A stretch of DNA of 64,000 nt from Mesorhizobium japonicum MAFF 303099 (GTDB lineage: Bacteria > Pseudomonadota > Alphaproteobacteria > Rhizobiales > Rhizobiaceae): positions 5,550,001 through 5,614,000 of the forward strand of contig NC_002678.2 of the NCBI RefSeq assembly GCF_000009625.1, given 5' to 3'. Position numbers and translations under genes: made by a program. Shown piece after piece: positions 1 to 8,562 of this stretch (its first letter is position 1; every line of letters starts with the position of its first letter). Under the pieces are notes generated by a model, which ran no database searches, was not told the DNA's origin, and saw only the letters and a program-made list of their open reading frames with translations.

Positions 1-469
1 CGAGGCCGCCAACGCCGAAGACTTCGCCAAGAGCCTCACCAAGGACAAGGGCGGGGAAGCAACCGCGGAAACCGCGGCACTTCGCCTCCAGCTTTGGGAC
101 GAGGCATTGGACAAGGGAGCAAGATCCGGATCGCTGGGTCTCGGACCAGGCCCGCACCTTGATCGTCCCTCCACAGTCGATCAGCAGTTTCTGCCGCGGC
201 CTTTCGAGGCCCATAGCACGATCCTCGATCTCTACACTCAGGGTGGCCTGATTTCAGTCCTGGCCTTGCTGTGGATCCTCGGCTCGGCCGCTATGTCCGC
301 CTGGGGTGCGAGACAGGACACGCTCGTCGCGCTCGTGGCATCGATCGCGGTCTTCAGTGCTCCGCACCTGATCATCCGCCATCCGATCGTGTGGTTCTGT
401 CTGACCCTCTGCCTTGTCGCCGGAACGCCGCAGACGGTCCCTGCGATCGTTCGCCAGAGGAGATATTAG
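1..469 (+). CDS. Wzy/O-antigen-ligase-like polysaccharide polymerase, C-terminal part
   Basis: The frame is open from base 2 to the TAG at 467-469, so the gene starts before the window; about 155 codons are visible. A soluble loop ends in the segment HSTILDLYTQGGLI, which resembles the His plus Gly-Gly-Leu-Ile region at the end of the large periplasmic loop in Wzy/WaaL proteins. Two or three hydrophobic helices follow (SVLALLWILGSAAM, LVALVASIAVFSAPHLII, VWFCLTLCLVAG). It would polymerise or ligate polysaccharide repeat units in the inner membrane. One base separates it from asnB, so the two are probably co-transcribed. The family call rests on the C-terminus only. Confidence 0.6.
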   Translation, partial: EAANAEDFAKSLTKDKGGEATAETAALRLQLWDEALDKGARSGSLGLGPGPHLDRPSTVDQQFLPRPFEAHSTILDLYTQGGLISVLALLWILGSAAMSAWGARQDTLVALVASIAVFSAPHLIIRHPIVWFCLTLCLVAGTPQTVPAIVRQRRY

Positions 470-470
470 A

Positions 471-2468
471 ATGTGTGGGATCGCCGGAATTCTCTTGGCG
501 CCCGATGCAGCCAATACCAACGCGCTCAGGGCGATCGGGCCGATGATGATGGCCCTTCGTCATCGCGGGCCTGATGGCGAGGCATTCTGGATGAGCCGTG
601 AAGCCGGGATCGCCTTCGGGCACCGGCGTCTGGCCATCGTCGACCTGTCGGAGGCGGGTCGCCAGCCGATGCACTCCGCGAGCGGCCGGTATGTCATTAC
701 CTTCAATGGCGAAATATACAATTTTCGTGATCTGCGCCGTGAACTGGAAGGGGCGGGCCACCATTTCCGCGGCACCAGCGACACGGAAGTGATGCTGTGC
801 GCGATCGAGAGCTGGGGCCTCGAGGCGGCACTTGCGCGCTTCGCCGGCATGTTCGCTTTCGGGCTATGGGATCTGAAGAACCGGACTCTCCACCTCGCCC
901 GCGACCGGATGGGCAAAAAGCCGCTCTATGTCGCCTCGACACCTGAAGCGCTTGTCTTCGCCTCGGAGCTGAAGGCGATCACTTGCTTCCCGGGATTCAC
1001 CCCGGAACTCGATGTCGATGCGGCGGCGACGATGCTTTCGAAAGGGTGGGTGCCGGATGACCGTTGCATCTGGCAGGGCGTGTTCAAGCTGCCGCCCGGT
1101 TCAGTCCTGTCGGTGACGGCGGCGGATTTCGCCAACGCCCGCGGCGCCGGCTCGCTTGCGCATCGCATTCGCCGCTGGTGGTCGCTGGCCGATGTCGCCT
1201 GCAAGGCGCAGCGGGATCCGATCGCCGGCAGCGACGAGGACCTTACGACCGAACTCGACAGCCTGCTTCGCCTTGCCGTCAAAGAACGAATGGTTGCCGA
1301 TGTGCCGCTTGGCGCCTTTCTGTCGGGTGGAATTGACAGCTCGACGGTCGTCGCCCTGATGCAGGCGCAGTCCCCGACGCCCGTTCGCACGTTCACCATA
1401 GCGTTCGGCGAGAGCGGGTTCGACGAGGCCCCTCATGCGGCCGCGGTTGCGCGGCATCTGGGCACCGACCATACGGAACTTCATCTTTCACCGGCCGCGG
1501 CGCTTGAGGTCATTCCGGAGTTGCCGAGGATCTGGGACGAGCCGTTCGCCGACGAGTCGCAGATACCGACGCTGCTGGTGTCGCGCCTCGCCCGGCGACA
1601 CGTCACCGTGGCTCTGTCGGGCGATGGCGGCGACGAGTGCTTCGCGGGCTACTCTCGACACTTCCTGGCAACCCGCCTCAGAAGGCAGCATGAGCTGCCG
1701 TCGTCGTTTCGGCGGATGTTGGCGGCGGGGGCAGGATTGCTGGCCCAGGCCTCCCAGAAAGACATCTTCGGCAGCCTGCCGCTTTCGGCGAACATGCGGC
1801 ACGGATTGCGCGGTGACCGGTTGAACCGCCTCGCCCGCCTGTTCGCGGCGGCAAATGAGGACCAACTGCTTCAGCGGCTGACGGAATCTTCGACCAACAA
1901 GCTTATTCATCACAAGCCAGCGGCATCCAATGCCAGCGCCACACAGCTCGACGGCCTGCTGTCGCGCCTCCTGTTCGACGACATGACCGGCTATCTCCCC
2001 GGCGACATCCTGGTGAAGCTCGATCGTGCCACCATGGCCAACAGCCTCGAGGGGCGATGCCCGATCCTGGACCATCGCGTCGTTGAATTCGCCTGGCGAC
2101 TGCCAACCGATGCCAAGGTCCGAAGTGGCAAGGGCAAATGGATACTGCGCCAGCTCCTTGATCGTTATGTACCGCGCCGACTGGTCGATCGGCCCAAGCA
2201 GGGTTTCGACGTTCCGGTCGGAGCCTGGCTGAGAGGACCCCTGCGCGACTGGGCAACGGATATCATTGCCACGACACGCCTGTCCGGAGATGGGGTCATC
2301 GACTGTGCGAAGGTCGACGCATGTTGGCGCGATCATCTGCATGGAAACCAGGATCATTTCCGTGACTTGTGGCCGCTGCTGATGTTCCAGGCATGGCGCA
2401 ACGACGCCATGCGGCCATCGGCGCCGGCAACGCACGCTTCTTACGATATCGAACTGACAGGGGATTGA
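471..2468 (+). CDS. asnB: Asparagine synthase (glutamine-hydrolysing) family amidotransferase in a polysaccharide cluster
   Basis: 665 aa. The start at 471 is chosen because it gives MCGIAG, which exposes Cys2, the N-terminal nucleophile of class II glutamine amidotransferases; an AGAGGAG ribosome site lies just upstream. An open frame extends 5' of this start but would bury the Cys. The glutaminase domain covers about residues 2-190 (RHRGPDGE, FNGEIYNF). The synthetase domain carries the PP-loop LSGGIDSS near residue 286 and LSGDGGDE further on. The family transfers glutamine-derived ammonia to an AMP-activated carboxylate. Between polymerase and co-polymerase genes it may amidate a uronic acid of the polymer rather than make asparagine; that is inference. 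Confidence 0.88.
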   Translation: MCGIAGILLAPDAANTNALRAIGPMMMALRHRGPDGEAFWMSREAGIAFGHRRLAIVDLSEAGRQPMHSASGRYVITFNGEIYNFRDLRRELEGAGHHFRGTSDTEVMLCAIESWGLEAALARFAGMFAFGLWDLKNRTLHLARDRMGKKPLYVASTPEALVFASELKAITCFPGFTPELDVDAAATMLSKGWVPDDRCIWQGVFKLPPGSVLSVTAADFANARGAGSLAHRIRRWWSLADVACKAQRDPIAGSDEDLTTELDSLLRLAVKERMVADVPLGAFLSGGIDSSTVVALMQAQSPTPVRTFTIAFGESGFDEAPHAAAVARHLGTDHTELHLSPAAALEVIPELPRIWDEPFADESQIPTLLVSRLARRHVTVALSGDGGDECFAGYSRHFLATRLRRQHELPSSFRRMLAAGAGLLAQASQKDIFGSLPLSANMRHGLRGDRLNRLARLFAAANEDQLLQRLTESSTNKLIHHKPAASNASATQLDGLLSRLLFDDMTGYLPGDILVKLDRATMANSLEGRCPILDHRVVEFAWRLPTDAKVRSGKGKWILRQLLDRYVPRRLVDRPKQGFDVPVGAWLRGPLRDWATDIIATTRLSGDGVIDCAKVDACWRDHLHGNQDHFRDLWPLLMFQAWRNDAMRPSAPATHASYDIELTGD

Positions 2469-2469
2469 A

Positions 2470-4674
2470 ATGGAAGGTTCCATAGCCAGCCGCGCCAGGC
2501 TTCCGCGTGCTACGCAGATGGCCGTCGCTACGCTCGACACCAATCCGAGGATGAGGCGACCGCCGCGCGAGCCCGCGCCGCCGCCGTCTCCCCTCCACCA
2601 GCTCGTCGTCACCCTGGCGACGGGAAAATGGCTCTTGCTTGCCGTCGCACTTCTGGGCGGCATACTGGCCGGCCTCGCGGGCTTTACTCGCCCGGTGCTG
2701 TTCGAGGCGGCGACGCAGATCATCATCGACGCCCCAAGCACCGGCACTGCGAACGCCACGGCCACCGCTCAGGACTCGCTGGATTCGAGCATCGATGACC
2801 ATCTGACGATGCTCTCGTCGCAAGCCCACCTGCGCCGAGTTCTGACGGCACTGCGCCAACCGCAGGCAGCCGACGCCGCCGGAAAAAGCGGCATCAGTGC
2901 CGTCCCGCCCACGTCAGGCTCGTTCGTGGGCAATCTGCTGAGCCGGGTCTGGTCGAAGGGTGGACCTGCCGCCGAAAGTCCGGAAGCTGTGGATGCGGCT
3001 GCGCTGAAGACGCTGCGGAGCGGAATGAGGGTCGGACAAGAGCTGCGCTCGCGCGTCATCACCATCGGCTTCACCGATACCAGTCCGGTACGTGCCGCGC
3101 TTGTCGCGAACACATTCGCTCAGGTGTATATCGAAGATCTCGTACAGAAACGGCGTGCATCGGATCAGCGCGAACTGGAATCGCTGGTCGCCAGCCTGCC
3201 GCAAGTACAAAGGGACCTGGTCGACGCGACCGATCGGCTGGAGACGTACCGGCTGACGCATGGCGCCGTTGATCAAAGCGCGGCCAACAATGCAGCCAAT
3301 GAGACAGCGGAGCTTGGCCGACAGATTTTCTTGTCGAAAGCCAATCTTTCCGCCTCGGAATCGCGCCTTCGCCATATCGAGGACCTGCGAAAGGCGGGCG
3401 CCCCTGTATCGGCCATCGCTGAAGAAATCGGATCGCCTGTGTTGACCGACCTCGTGGCACGTCAGTCCGGTGCCGCTGCGGACGGCGATCTGGGCACAGC
3501 GATCAACCGTGAGATAGAGCAGGGCATCGCGCGCATCGCCGCCGAGGCAAACGTCTACCGCGCCCAGGTCGCGGCTCTCGAGGATCGCAAGAGAGTGCGC
3601 GACGCGGCCGTGGCCGACACTGCGAGCCAGCTTTCCGGCTTGCGTGCCCTTGAGCCGCAGGTCACCATCGTGACACAGCACTACAACGAGCTCCTTGGCC
3701 GGCAGCAGGACCTGATAAGGCGCATCGCCGCTCCCTCGCCAGGTGTAGCGGTCCTGTCGACGGCATGGCCGCCGTCAAATCCCATCACCCTGCCCAGAAT
3801 TTTCCTGGTTCCGCCCGGCATGATCGTATTTGGTCTGATGGCGGCGGTCTTCGTCCTGGTCCGTAACATGTTCAACCAGACCTTGCGCAGCGAAGCTGAA
3901 GCCGAAGCCGAGCTTGGGATCCCGTGCGTAGGACTGCTTCCCAAGGTTTCGGGACTCCATGCCAGACAACTGCGGCATCTGGTTCTGGTCCAGCAGAACT
4001 CGCCATTCAGTCGCGCGGCGACATCCCTTCTGGTCACCGCGGCGCCAACTCAGGGAAAGGGGCAGCCGCCCCATATGATCCTTGTGACGTCCAGCATCCT
4101 GGACGATGGCAAGACAGAGTTGGCGTGGAGTCTGGCGCTGGCGGCAACGCGACTGGGAGGAAGGGTGCTTTTCCTCGACCTCGACCGCAAGGACGCGCGC
4201 CTCACGAACGAGTTTCGTGGCGAATTCGGCACCATCAAGGCTCACAACTCCTTTGGGGACTATGTGAGTGAACGCTGCGTGCTCCAGGATGCGATCACCA
4301 GAATGCCAGAAATCGGCATCGATCTCATGGCCGCTCCAGGACCTTCGGAGGATCTGCTGACGCTTCTGTCCACGGTCGACAAATCCCAGTTCACCGAAGA
4401 ACTTCTCTCGGTCTACGACGTCGTCATCATCAACGGGCCGTTGGGACTCGGCGGCCCCGAAACCAGGCTCCTGAAGCGCTGGGCCGACGCAGTGCTTTTT
4501 GCCGTTCGCTGGGCCAAGACGAGGCGCAGCATCGCCCGTGGCGTTCTGGAGTCGCTCCGGGCCGGTGGATCCGTCACCGTTCCAATCGGGAGTGTGCTCA
4601 CCCAGGTGAATTTAAAGAGGTACGCCGGCTCCAGGCTCGATGACAACGCCGACCTGCTGTTGGAGAGGGTTTGA
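2470..4674 (+). CDS. Wzz/ExoP-like polysaccharide co-polymerase with degenerate C-terminal BY-kinase domain
   Basis: 734 aa, starting one base after the asnB stop. A transmembrane helix at about residues 52-72 (LLLAVALLGGILAGLAGF) and another at about 440-463 flank a long periplasmic region rich in coiled-coil heptads, as in Wzz/PCP-2a proteins. The cytoplasmic part has a P-loop-like TSSILDDGKTELAW near residue 540 and a Walker A'-like FLDLDRKD near 570. The P-loop lacks the usual proline and glycine, and the C-terminus has no tyrosine cluster (one Tyr in the last 20 residues). It probably controls chain length or export; kinase activity is doubtful. Confidence 0.82.
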   Translation: MEGSIASRARLPRATQMAVATLDTNPRMRRPPREPAPPPSPLHQLVVTLATGKWLLLAVALLGGILAGLAGFTRPVLFEAATQIIIDAPSTGTANATATAQDSLDSSIDDHLTMLSSQAHLRRVLTALRQPQAADAAGKSGISAVPPTSGSFVGNLLSRVWSKGGPAAESPEAVDAAALKTLRSGMRVGQELRSRVITIGFTDTSPVRAALVANTFAQVYIEDLVQKRRASDQRELESLVASLPQVQRDLVDATDRLETYRLTHGAVDQSAANNAANETAELGRQIFLSKANLSASESRLRHIEDLRKAGAPVSAIAEEIGSPVLTDLVARQSGAAADGDLGTAINREIEQGIARIAAEANVYRAQVAALEDRKRVRDAAVADTASQLSGLRALEPQVTIVTQHYNELLGRQQDLIRRIAAPSPGVAVLSTAWPPSNPITLPRIFLVPPGMIVFGLMAAVFVLVRNMFNQTLRSEAEAEAELGIPCVGLLPKVSGLHARQLRHLVLVQQNSPFSRAATSLLVTAAPTQGKGQPPHMILVTSSILDDGKTELAWSLALAATRLGGRVLFLDLDRKDARLTNEFRGEFGTIKAHNSFGDYVSERCVLQDAITRMPEIGIDLMAAPGPSEDLLTLLSTVDKSQFTEELLSVYDVVIINGPLGLGGPETRLLKRWADAVLFAVRWAKTRRSIARGVLESLRAGGSVTVPIGSVLTQVNLKRYAGSRLDDNADLLLERV

Positions 4675-4749
4675 TGAGGACCTTCGTCTGCGCTCTTCAA
4701 AAATGCCACAGGGAACCAACCGCGTTCCAGCAATCGGGCCTGCCCCAGA

Positions 4750-6984
4750 ATGATCATTGAATTCTTCGGACCGCCAGGATCCGGCAAAACAACATTTGCG
4801 CATGCGCTCGCCCAGCAGTTGCGCGGGAAAGGCTATCACGCCAAGGTCGCTCTCAGCTATCAGCCCAGCACCAGGGCCGGAAGCTTCGACCTTGGGATCG
4901 TTCTGTTCGTCTCCAGAATAGTAGCGGCGATATTCTCGACTGCAGGAATATTTCTATCGTCGATCGGGCGACTGGACGATATTTCAAGTTCGGTGTCGAT
5001 GGTGAGGTTGATACCGCCAAAGAAACGAATGTGGCGCGCCCGGATCTGGCGATATATCTTGCACCTTTCGCGTTGCTGGAGCGCCGCGAAGCAATCGCCC
5101 GAAATTGTGATATTCGATCAAGGATACGTTCAAGCGATTGGATCGCTGGCGATGTTCAATGGGGGCACCGACCGCGAAGCGCTCGAAAAGGCGCTCAGCC
5201 TCGCGCCGCCGGCCGATCTCACCGTCAGGCTGATGGTGCCGTCTGCGGTCGTGGAGAACCGTCTCCGGCAGCGGATGGAGCACCAGCCGCCGGCGGAACG
5301 GATTTTCGAGGCCGACTTGAACGTGAATATGAGCTCCTTCGGCGTGTTCGAATCGATAAACGATCTCCTCGCGATTTCTGGCCGAAGTGTCGTTTCAGTC
5401 GACAATGCCGATAGTCAATCAGGGTTAAAAAGTATTTGTAAGGTCGAGAAGCAAATCATTTCCGCGCTTTCACGGATGGACAAAGGATTCGCAAAGCGAG
5501 ACCAAAGAGAAAGCGCACCCGTTGCGCATGCTGGAGTTATCAATAGTCACGTCTCTCGAAAGTCTCCGGGCCCTCCCTCCGGTGTTCTTCCAATCGCCAC
5601 ACCTCGGCGAAACAAGGACGTCGGCTCGCGGCTCGCGCGGGCGAGCGTCTTCGCTCTCTTGATCTATATCGGAGGTGCTGGGCTGACCAGCCTTGCACAA
5701 CTGGCCATTGCCCGCCTCATCGGGCCCCGCGACTACGGGATTTATGCCTACGTTCTGGCCTGGACCTCCGTGCTCGCCTATCTGGCGACGCTTGGTTTCA
5801 ATGTGTCTTTGTTGCGTTTCGTGCCCGCTTATAGAGCCAACGGCAGGCTTGATCTGGCGCGAGGGGTGATAAGATTCGCCCTGCAGAGATCGCTTCTCGC
5901 GGCGACACTGTTCGGGATGGCGGGTGCTGCCCTGGTCCTGTTCTTTTCAGGGCAGGCGCAACCGGATCATACGCAAAGAGGACTGGAGATAAGCACCATG
6001 CTTGGCATGGCGGCGGTACCCTTGATTACCGCTTATGCCATTGGCGCTACGCTGGTGCGTGCTTTCGGCGGCGTCGTCTCGGCGTTGTTGCCGGAGCGCA
6101 TCGTGCGAGACGGGCTGCTGCTGATACTGGTGGCGATCATGGCCAAGTCCGGATTGTGGGTGGTGCACGCGCCGCAGGTGATGTTGGCGGTGCTGACAAG
6201 TTCCGCCATCACGGTTGGGCTGGTGTTCATCACCGCCAGGAAGTTCGAACCACCTGGCCTGCGGCAGGCTCTGCCCGCTTACGAACCGAGGGGATGGTGG
6301 CTTGCCGTCCCCCCGCTCATGCTCATCACCGGTCTCGATGTTTTCGTCAGTCGGGCTGGCGTGCTGGTGTTGGGCTGGACCGACCATATCCGTGAGGCCG
6401 GCATATTCGCCCTGGCATTGAACGTGGCGATGCTTGTGGGACTTTCCCGCATCGCTGTCGCCACCATGTTTTCGCCAACAGCGGCCGATCTGCATGCCAG
6501 AGGCGATCAAAAAGGCCTGCAGCAGCTGTTCGCGCGGGCCACCTTATTGTCCGCGGGCGGCGCCGTTGTGGTGGCCATCCCCATGATCGTGATTGCCGAG
6601 CCGTTCTTGAGCTTCTTCGGGGAGGGCTTCGACGCGGGAGCGCCAATCGCGCGGGTTCTCATTTTGGGCTATGTTTTCGTTGCGCTGTGCGGACCTCAGC
6701 AGAATCTGCTGGCGATGACCGGAAACGAATGGGCCGCGGCAACGACCATGATTGCCGGCGCGATGGCCAATATCATAGCCTGTGCCGTGGGTGTCGAGAT
6801 ATACGGCCCAATCGGCGCGGCTGTCGGTGTCGCGCTTGCGTTGGCCATCTGGAACGTTGCCATGGCCGTCTATATCGGCAAGCGACTGAAAATCCTCCCT
6901 GGCCTGGTGTCTGCCGTGCTCTCGATCAAGGCGAGCGCCATCGACGCCCAACAATGGAATTGGTTCTTGAGGGCGGGCAAGTGA
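4750..6984 (+). CDS. Fusion of P-loop kinase-like domain with Wzx/MATE-like polysaccharide flippase
   Basis: 744 aa in one uninterrupted frame. Residues 1-230 form a P-loop NTPase beginning MIIEFFGPPGSGKTTFAHAL, with an intact Walker A and an IVIFDQGY strand that recalls nucleoside or sugar kinases. A low-complexity linker (about 230-295) leads to a hydrophobic region with about 12 helices, starting SVFALLIYIGGAGLTSLAQLA and containing LIGPRDYGIYAYVLAW, typical of Wzx oligosaccharide flippases. An internal ATG at 5476 could start a separate flippase, but no clear ribosome site precedes it. The flippase would move the lipid-linked repeat unit. The role of the kinase domain is unknown. 75 bp separate it from the co-polymerase gene. 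Confidence 0.75.
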   Translation: MIIEFFGPPGSGKTTFAHALAQQLRGKGYHAKVALSYQPSTRAGSFDLGIVLFVSRIVAAIFSTAGIFLSSIGRLDDISSSVSMVRLIPPKKRMWRARIWRYILHLSRCWSAAKQSPEIVIFDQGYVQAIGSLAMFNGGTDREALEKALSLAPPADLTVRLMVPSAVVENRLRQRMEHQPPAERIFEADLNVNMSSFGVFESINDLLAISGRSVVSVDNADSQSGLKSICKVEKQIISALSRMDKGFAKRDQRESAPVAHAGVINSHVSRKSPGPPSGVLPIATPRRNKDVGSRLARASVFALLIYIGGAGLTSLAQLAIARLIGPRDYGIYAYVLAWTSVLAYLATLGFNVSLLRFVPAYRANGRLDLARGVIRFALQRSLLAATLFGMAGAALVLFFSGQAQPDHTQRGLEISTMLGMAAVPLITAYAIGATLVRAFGGVVSALLPERIVRDGLLLILVAIMAKSGLWVVHAPQVMLAVLTSSAITVGLVFITARKFEPPGLRQALPAYEPRGWWLAVPPLMLITGLDVFVSRAGVLVLGWTDHIREAGIFALALNVAMLVGLSRIAVATMFSPTAADLHARGDQKGLQQLFARATLLSAGGAVVVAIPMIVIAEPFLSFFGEGFDAGAPIARVLILGYVFVALCGPQQNLLAMTGNEWAAATTMIAGAMANIIACAVGVEIYGPIGAAVGVALALAIWNVAMAVYIGKRLKILPGLVSAVLSIKASAIDAQQWNWFLRAGK

Positions 6985-7004
6985 GGGCACTCCATCCGTC
7001 GGTG

Positions 7005-7025
7005 CTGGTCCGTGTGGTGGACCAG
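7005..7025 (+). terminator. Perfect 7-bp hairpin after the flippase gene
   Basis: CTGGTCC at 7005-7011 pairs with GGACCAG at 7019-7025 around a 7-nt loop, 20 nt after the flippase stop. No T-tract follows. It could stabilise the mRNA end or act as a weak terminator. I see nothing else in the gap 6985-7241. Confidence 0.3.
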
Positions 7026-7241
7026 TCAGGGAACGAAGGCCCCGGATGTATTGCGGCGAGTGGGTCCAGGCATCGTCGGGATGGCTGAAGGCGCAAGGTC
7101 AGAAGCGTCGACGTTCACCCGCCTCTCGACACCCGCGCCGCCTGCCGGCAGGGCATTTATTTTGAGGGCGGTGTCCGTCATTTGAAGGATGCATGAGCTC
7201 CGGGCGTACGTCACGGTGTTGTGGCAAGCTGCGGAGCATCC

Positions 7242-8444
7242 ATGGAACAAGAACCAATGGCGGCGGCCACGATGCCTCCGATGCGCCATCCGTCCGCAAG
7301 ATCAACGCCTGTCGAGCCTAGCCAACGCGGAACCCTCCCTCAGGTCCAGGTTCTGCGCGCCCTCGCGGCCACTTCGGTTGCGCTACGTCACGCCCAGTAT
7401 GATGCTGCGACCCTGGAACTAGAAGCCGGCCGCGCCTTTCAGGCCTGGGATCCGATACCATGGAGCGCCGGTGTCGACATCTTCTTCGTGATCTCCGGCC
7501 TGATCATGGTGCACACGTCGCGACAGCTGTTCGCCAAGACGGGTGGCGCGCGTCTGTTCCTTTCCCGCCGGCTCGCTCGGATTGTCCCACTTTATTGGAC
7601 GGTCACCACGCTCTACCTTGCCGTGGTGTTGCTCACTCCCTCCCTTCTCAACCAGAACTACATCAATTTCAGGTTTGTGATCGAATCCTACTTCTTCATC
7701 CCGGCCCCTCGCCCTGACGGCGTCGTTCAGCCCCTCTACGAGCTGGGTTGGACGCTCAACTATGAGATGCTTTTCTACGTGTTGTTTACGGCGGTGATCG
7801 TGCTGCCCATGCGTTGGGCCGTTACGGCCCTGCTCACGACCCTGGTGGGGATGGTGTTGGCAGGCTATCTCGCGGCGCCTTTGCCAGAGCCATTCGCGTT
7901 CTGGACCGATCCGATCGTCCTTGAGTTCGCTTTCGGCGTGACAATCGGGATCATGTGCGCCTCCAACCTGCGGCCCTCAGGTTTCATCAGGGCCTGTGTC
8001 GCTGCAGCGGGACTGGGCGCCCTGATGCTCGCGGCGGCATTTCCCGATGTCTCGATGGGCCTTGCCCGCCCCGTTGTTTATGGCATCCCGGCATCTCTCA
8101 TCGTCTGGAGTGCTGCCTTGGCACCAGGCGAGTTGAGGCATGAAAGCCTGGCCGCGCGTTGGGGCGCCGGCGTGGGCGACGCGTCCTATGCTCTCTACCT
8201 GCTGCATCCATTCGTGATCCGGGCCACGCGCGTCTTCTTCTGGAGAACAGGCTTGATTTTGGTGCTCGGCCCGTGGGCCTTTATCGCTTCGACGCTGGTG
8301 GTCGCCCTAGGTGTGGCACTCATCACCTACCGCTTATTCGAGAAGCCGCTGACTCGCCGTGCCCGAGGCCTTTTGGGAGCCGGGCCCAGCACCCGACAGC
8401 AGCTTCGCCCATTTCCGGTTACGGCGTATCCCAAGACAGACTGA
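7242..8444 (+). CDS. Acyltransferase 3 family membrane protein (ExoZ-like sugar O-acyltransferase)
   Basis: 400 aa from the ATG at 7242, which has GGAG 5 nt upstream; a GTG at 7221 is an in-frame alternative. The N-terminal region has the family arginine and histidine (LRALAATSVALRHA) and the motif WSAGVDIFFVISGLIM. About ten hydrophobic helices follow, as in membrane acyltransferases of the OafA/ExoZ type. These O-acetylate or O-succinylate surface polysaccharide sugars at the cytoplasmic membrane. The position next to polymerase, co-polymerase and flippase genes supports a role in modifying the same polymer. Acyl donor and target sugar cannot be read from sequence. Confidence 0.85.
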   Translation: MEQEPMAAATMPPMRHPSARSTPVEPSQRGTLPQVQVLRALAATSVALRHAQYDAATLELEAGRAFQAWDPIPWSAGVDIFFVISGLIMVHTSRQLFAKTGGARLFLSRRLARIVPLYWTVTTLYLAVVLLTPSLLNQNYINFRFVIESYFFIPAPRPDGVVQPLYELGWTLNYEMLFYVLFTAVIVLPMRWAVTALLTTLVGMVLAGYLAAPLPEPFAFWTDPIVLEFAFGVTIGIMCASNLRPSGFIRACVAAAGLGALMLAAAFPDVSMGLARPVVYGIPASLIVWSAALAPGELRHESLAARWGAGVGDASYALYLLHPFVIRATRVFFWRTGLILVLGPWAFIASTLVVALGVALITYRLFEKPLTRRARGLLGAGPSTRQQLRPFPVTAYPKTD

Positions 8445-8562
8445 ACCAGCACCGCGGCCCTGCCGCTGGGACAGTGCGAGCGCCTTCCGTTCGCGTGAAA
8501 TCCTATGGGCCTGGGTAAACGAACCGGCGTTGTCTTCCGGTCGCCACCGGTCGCCCGTTGCC

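Noticed and set aside
1488-2765. 425-codon minus-strand open frame opposite asnB
   Set aside because: Composition is shadow-like and it lacks any family motif, while asnB on the plus strand is full length with all catalytic motifs.
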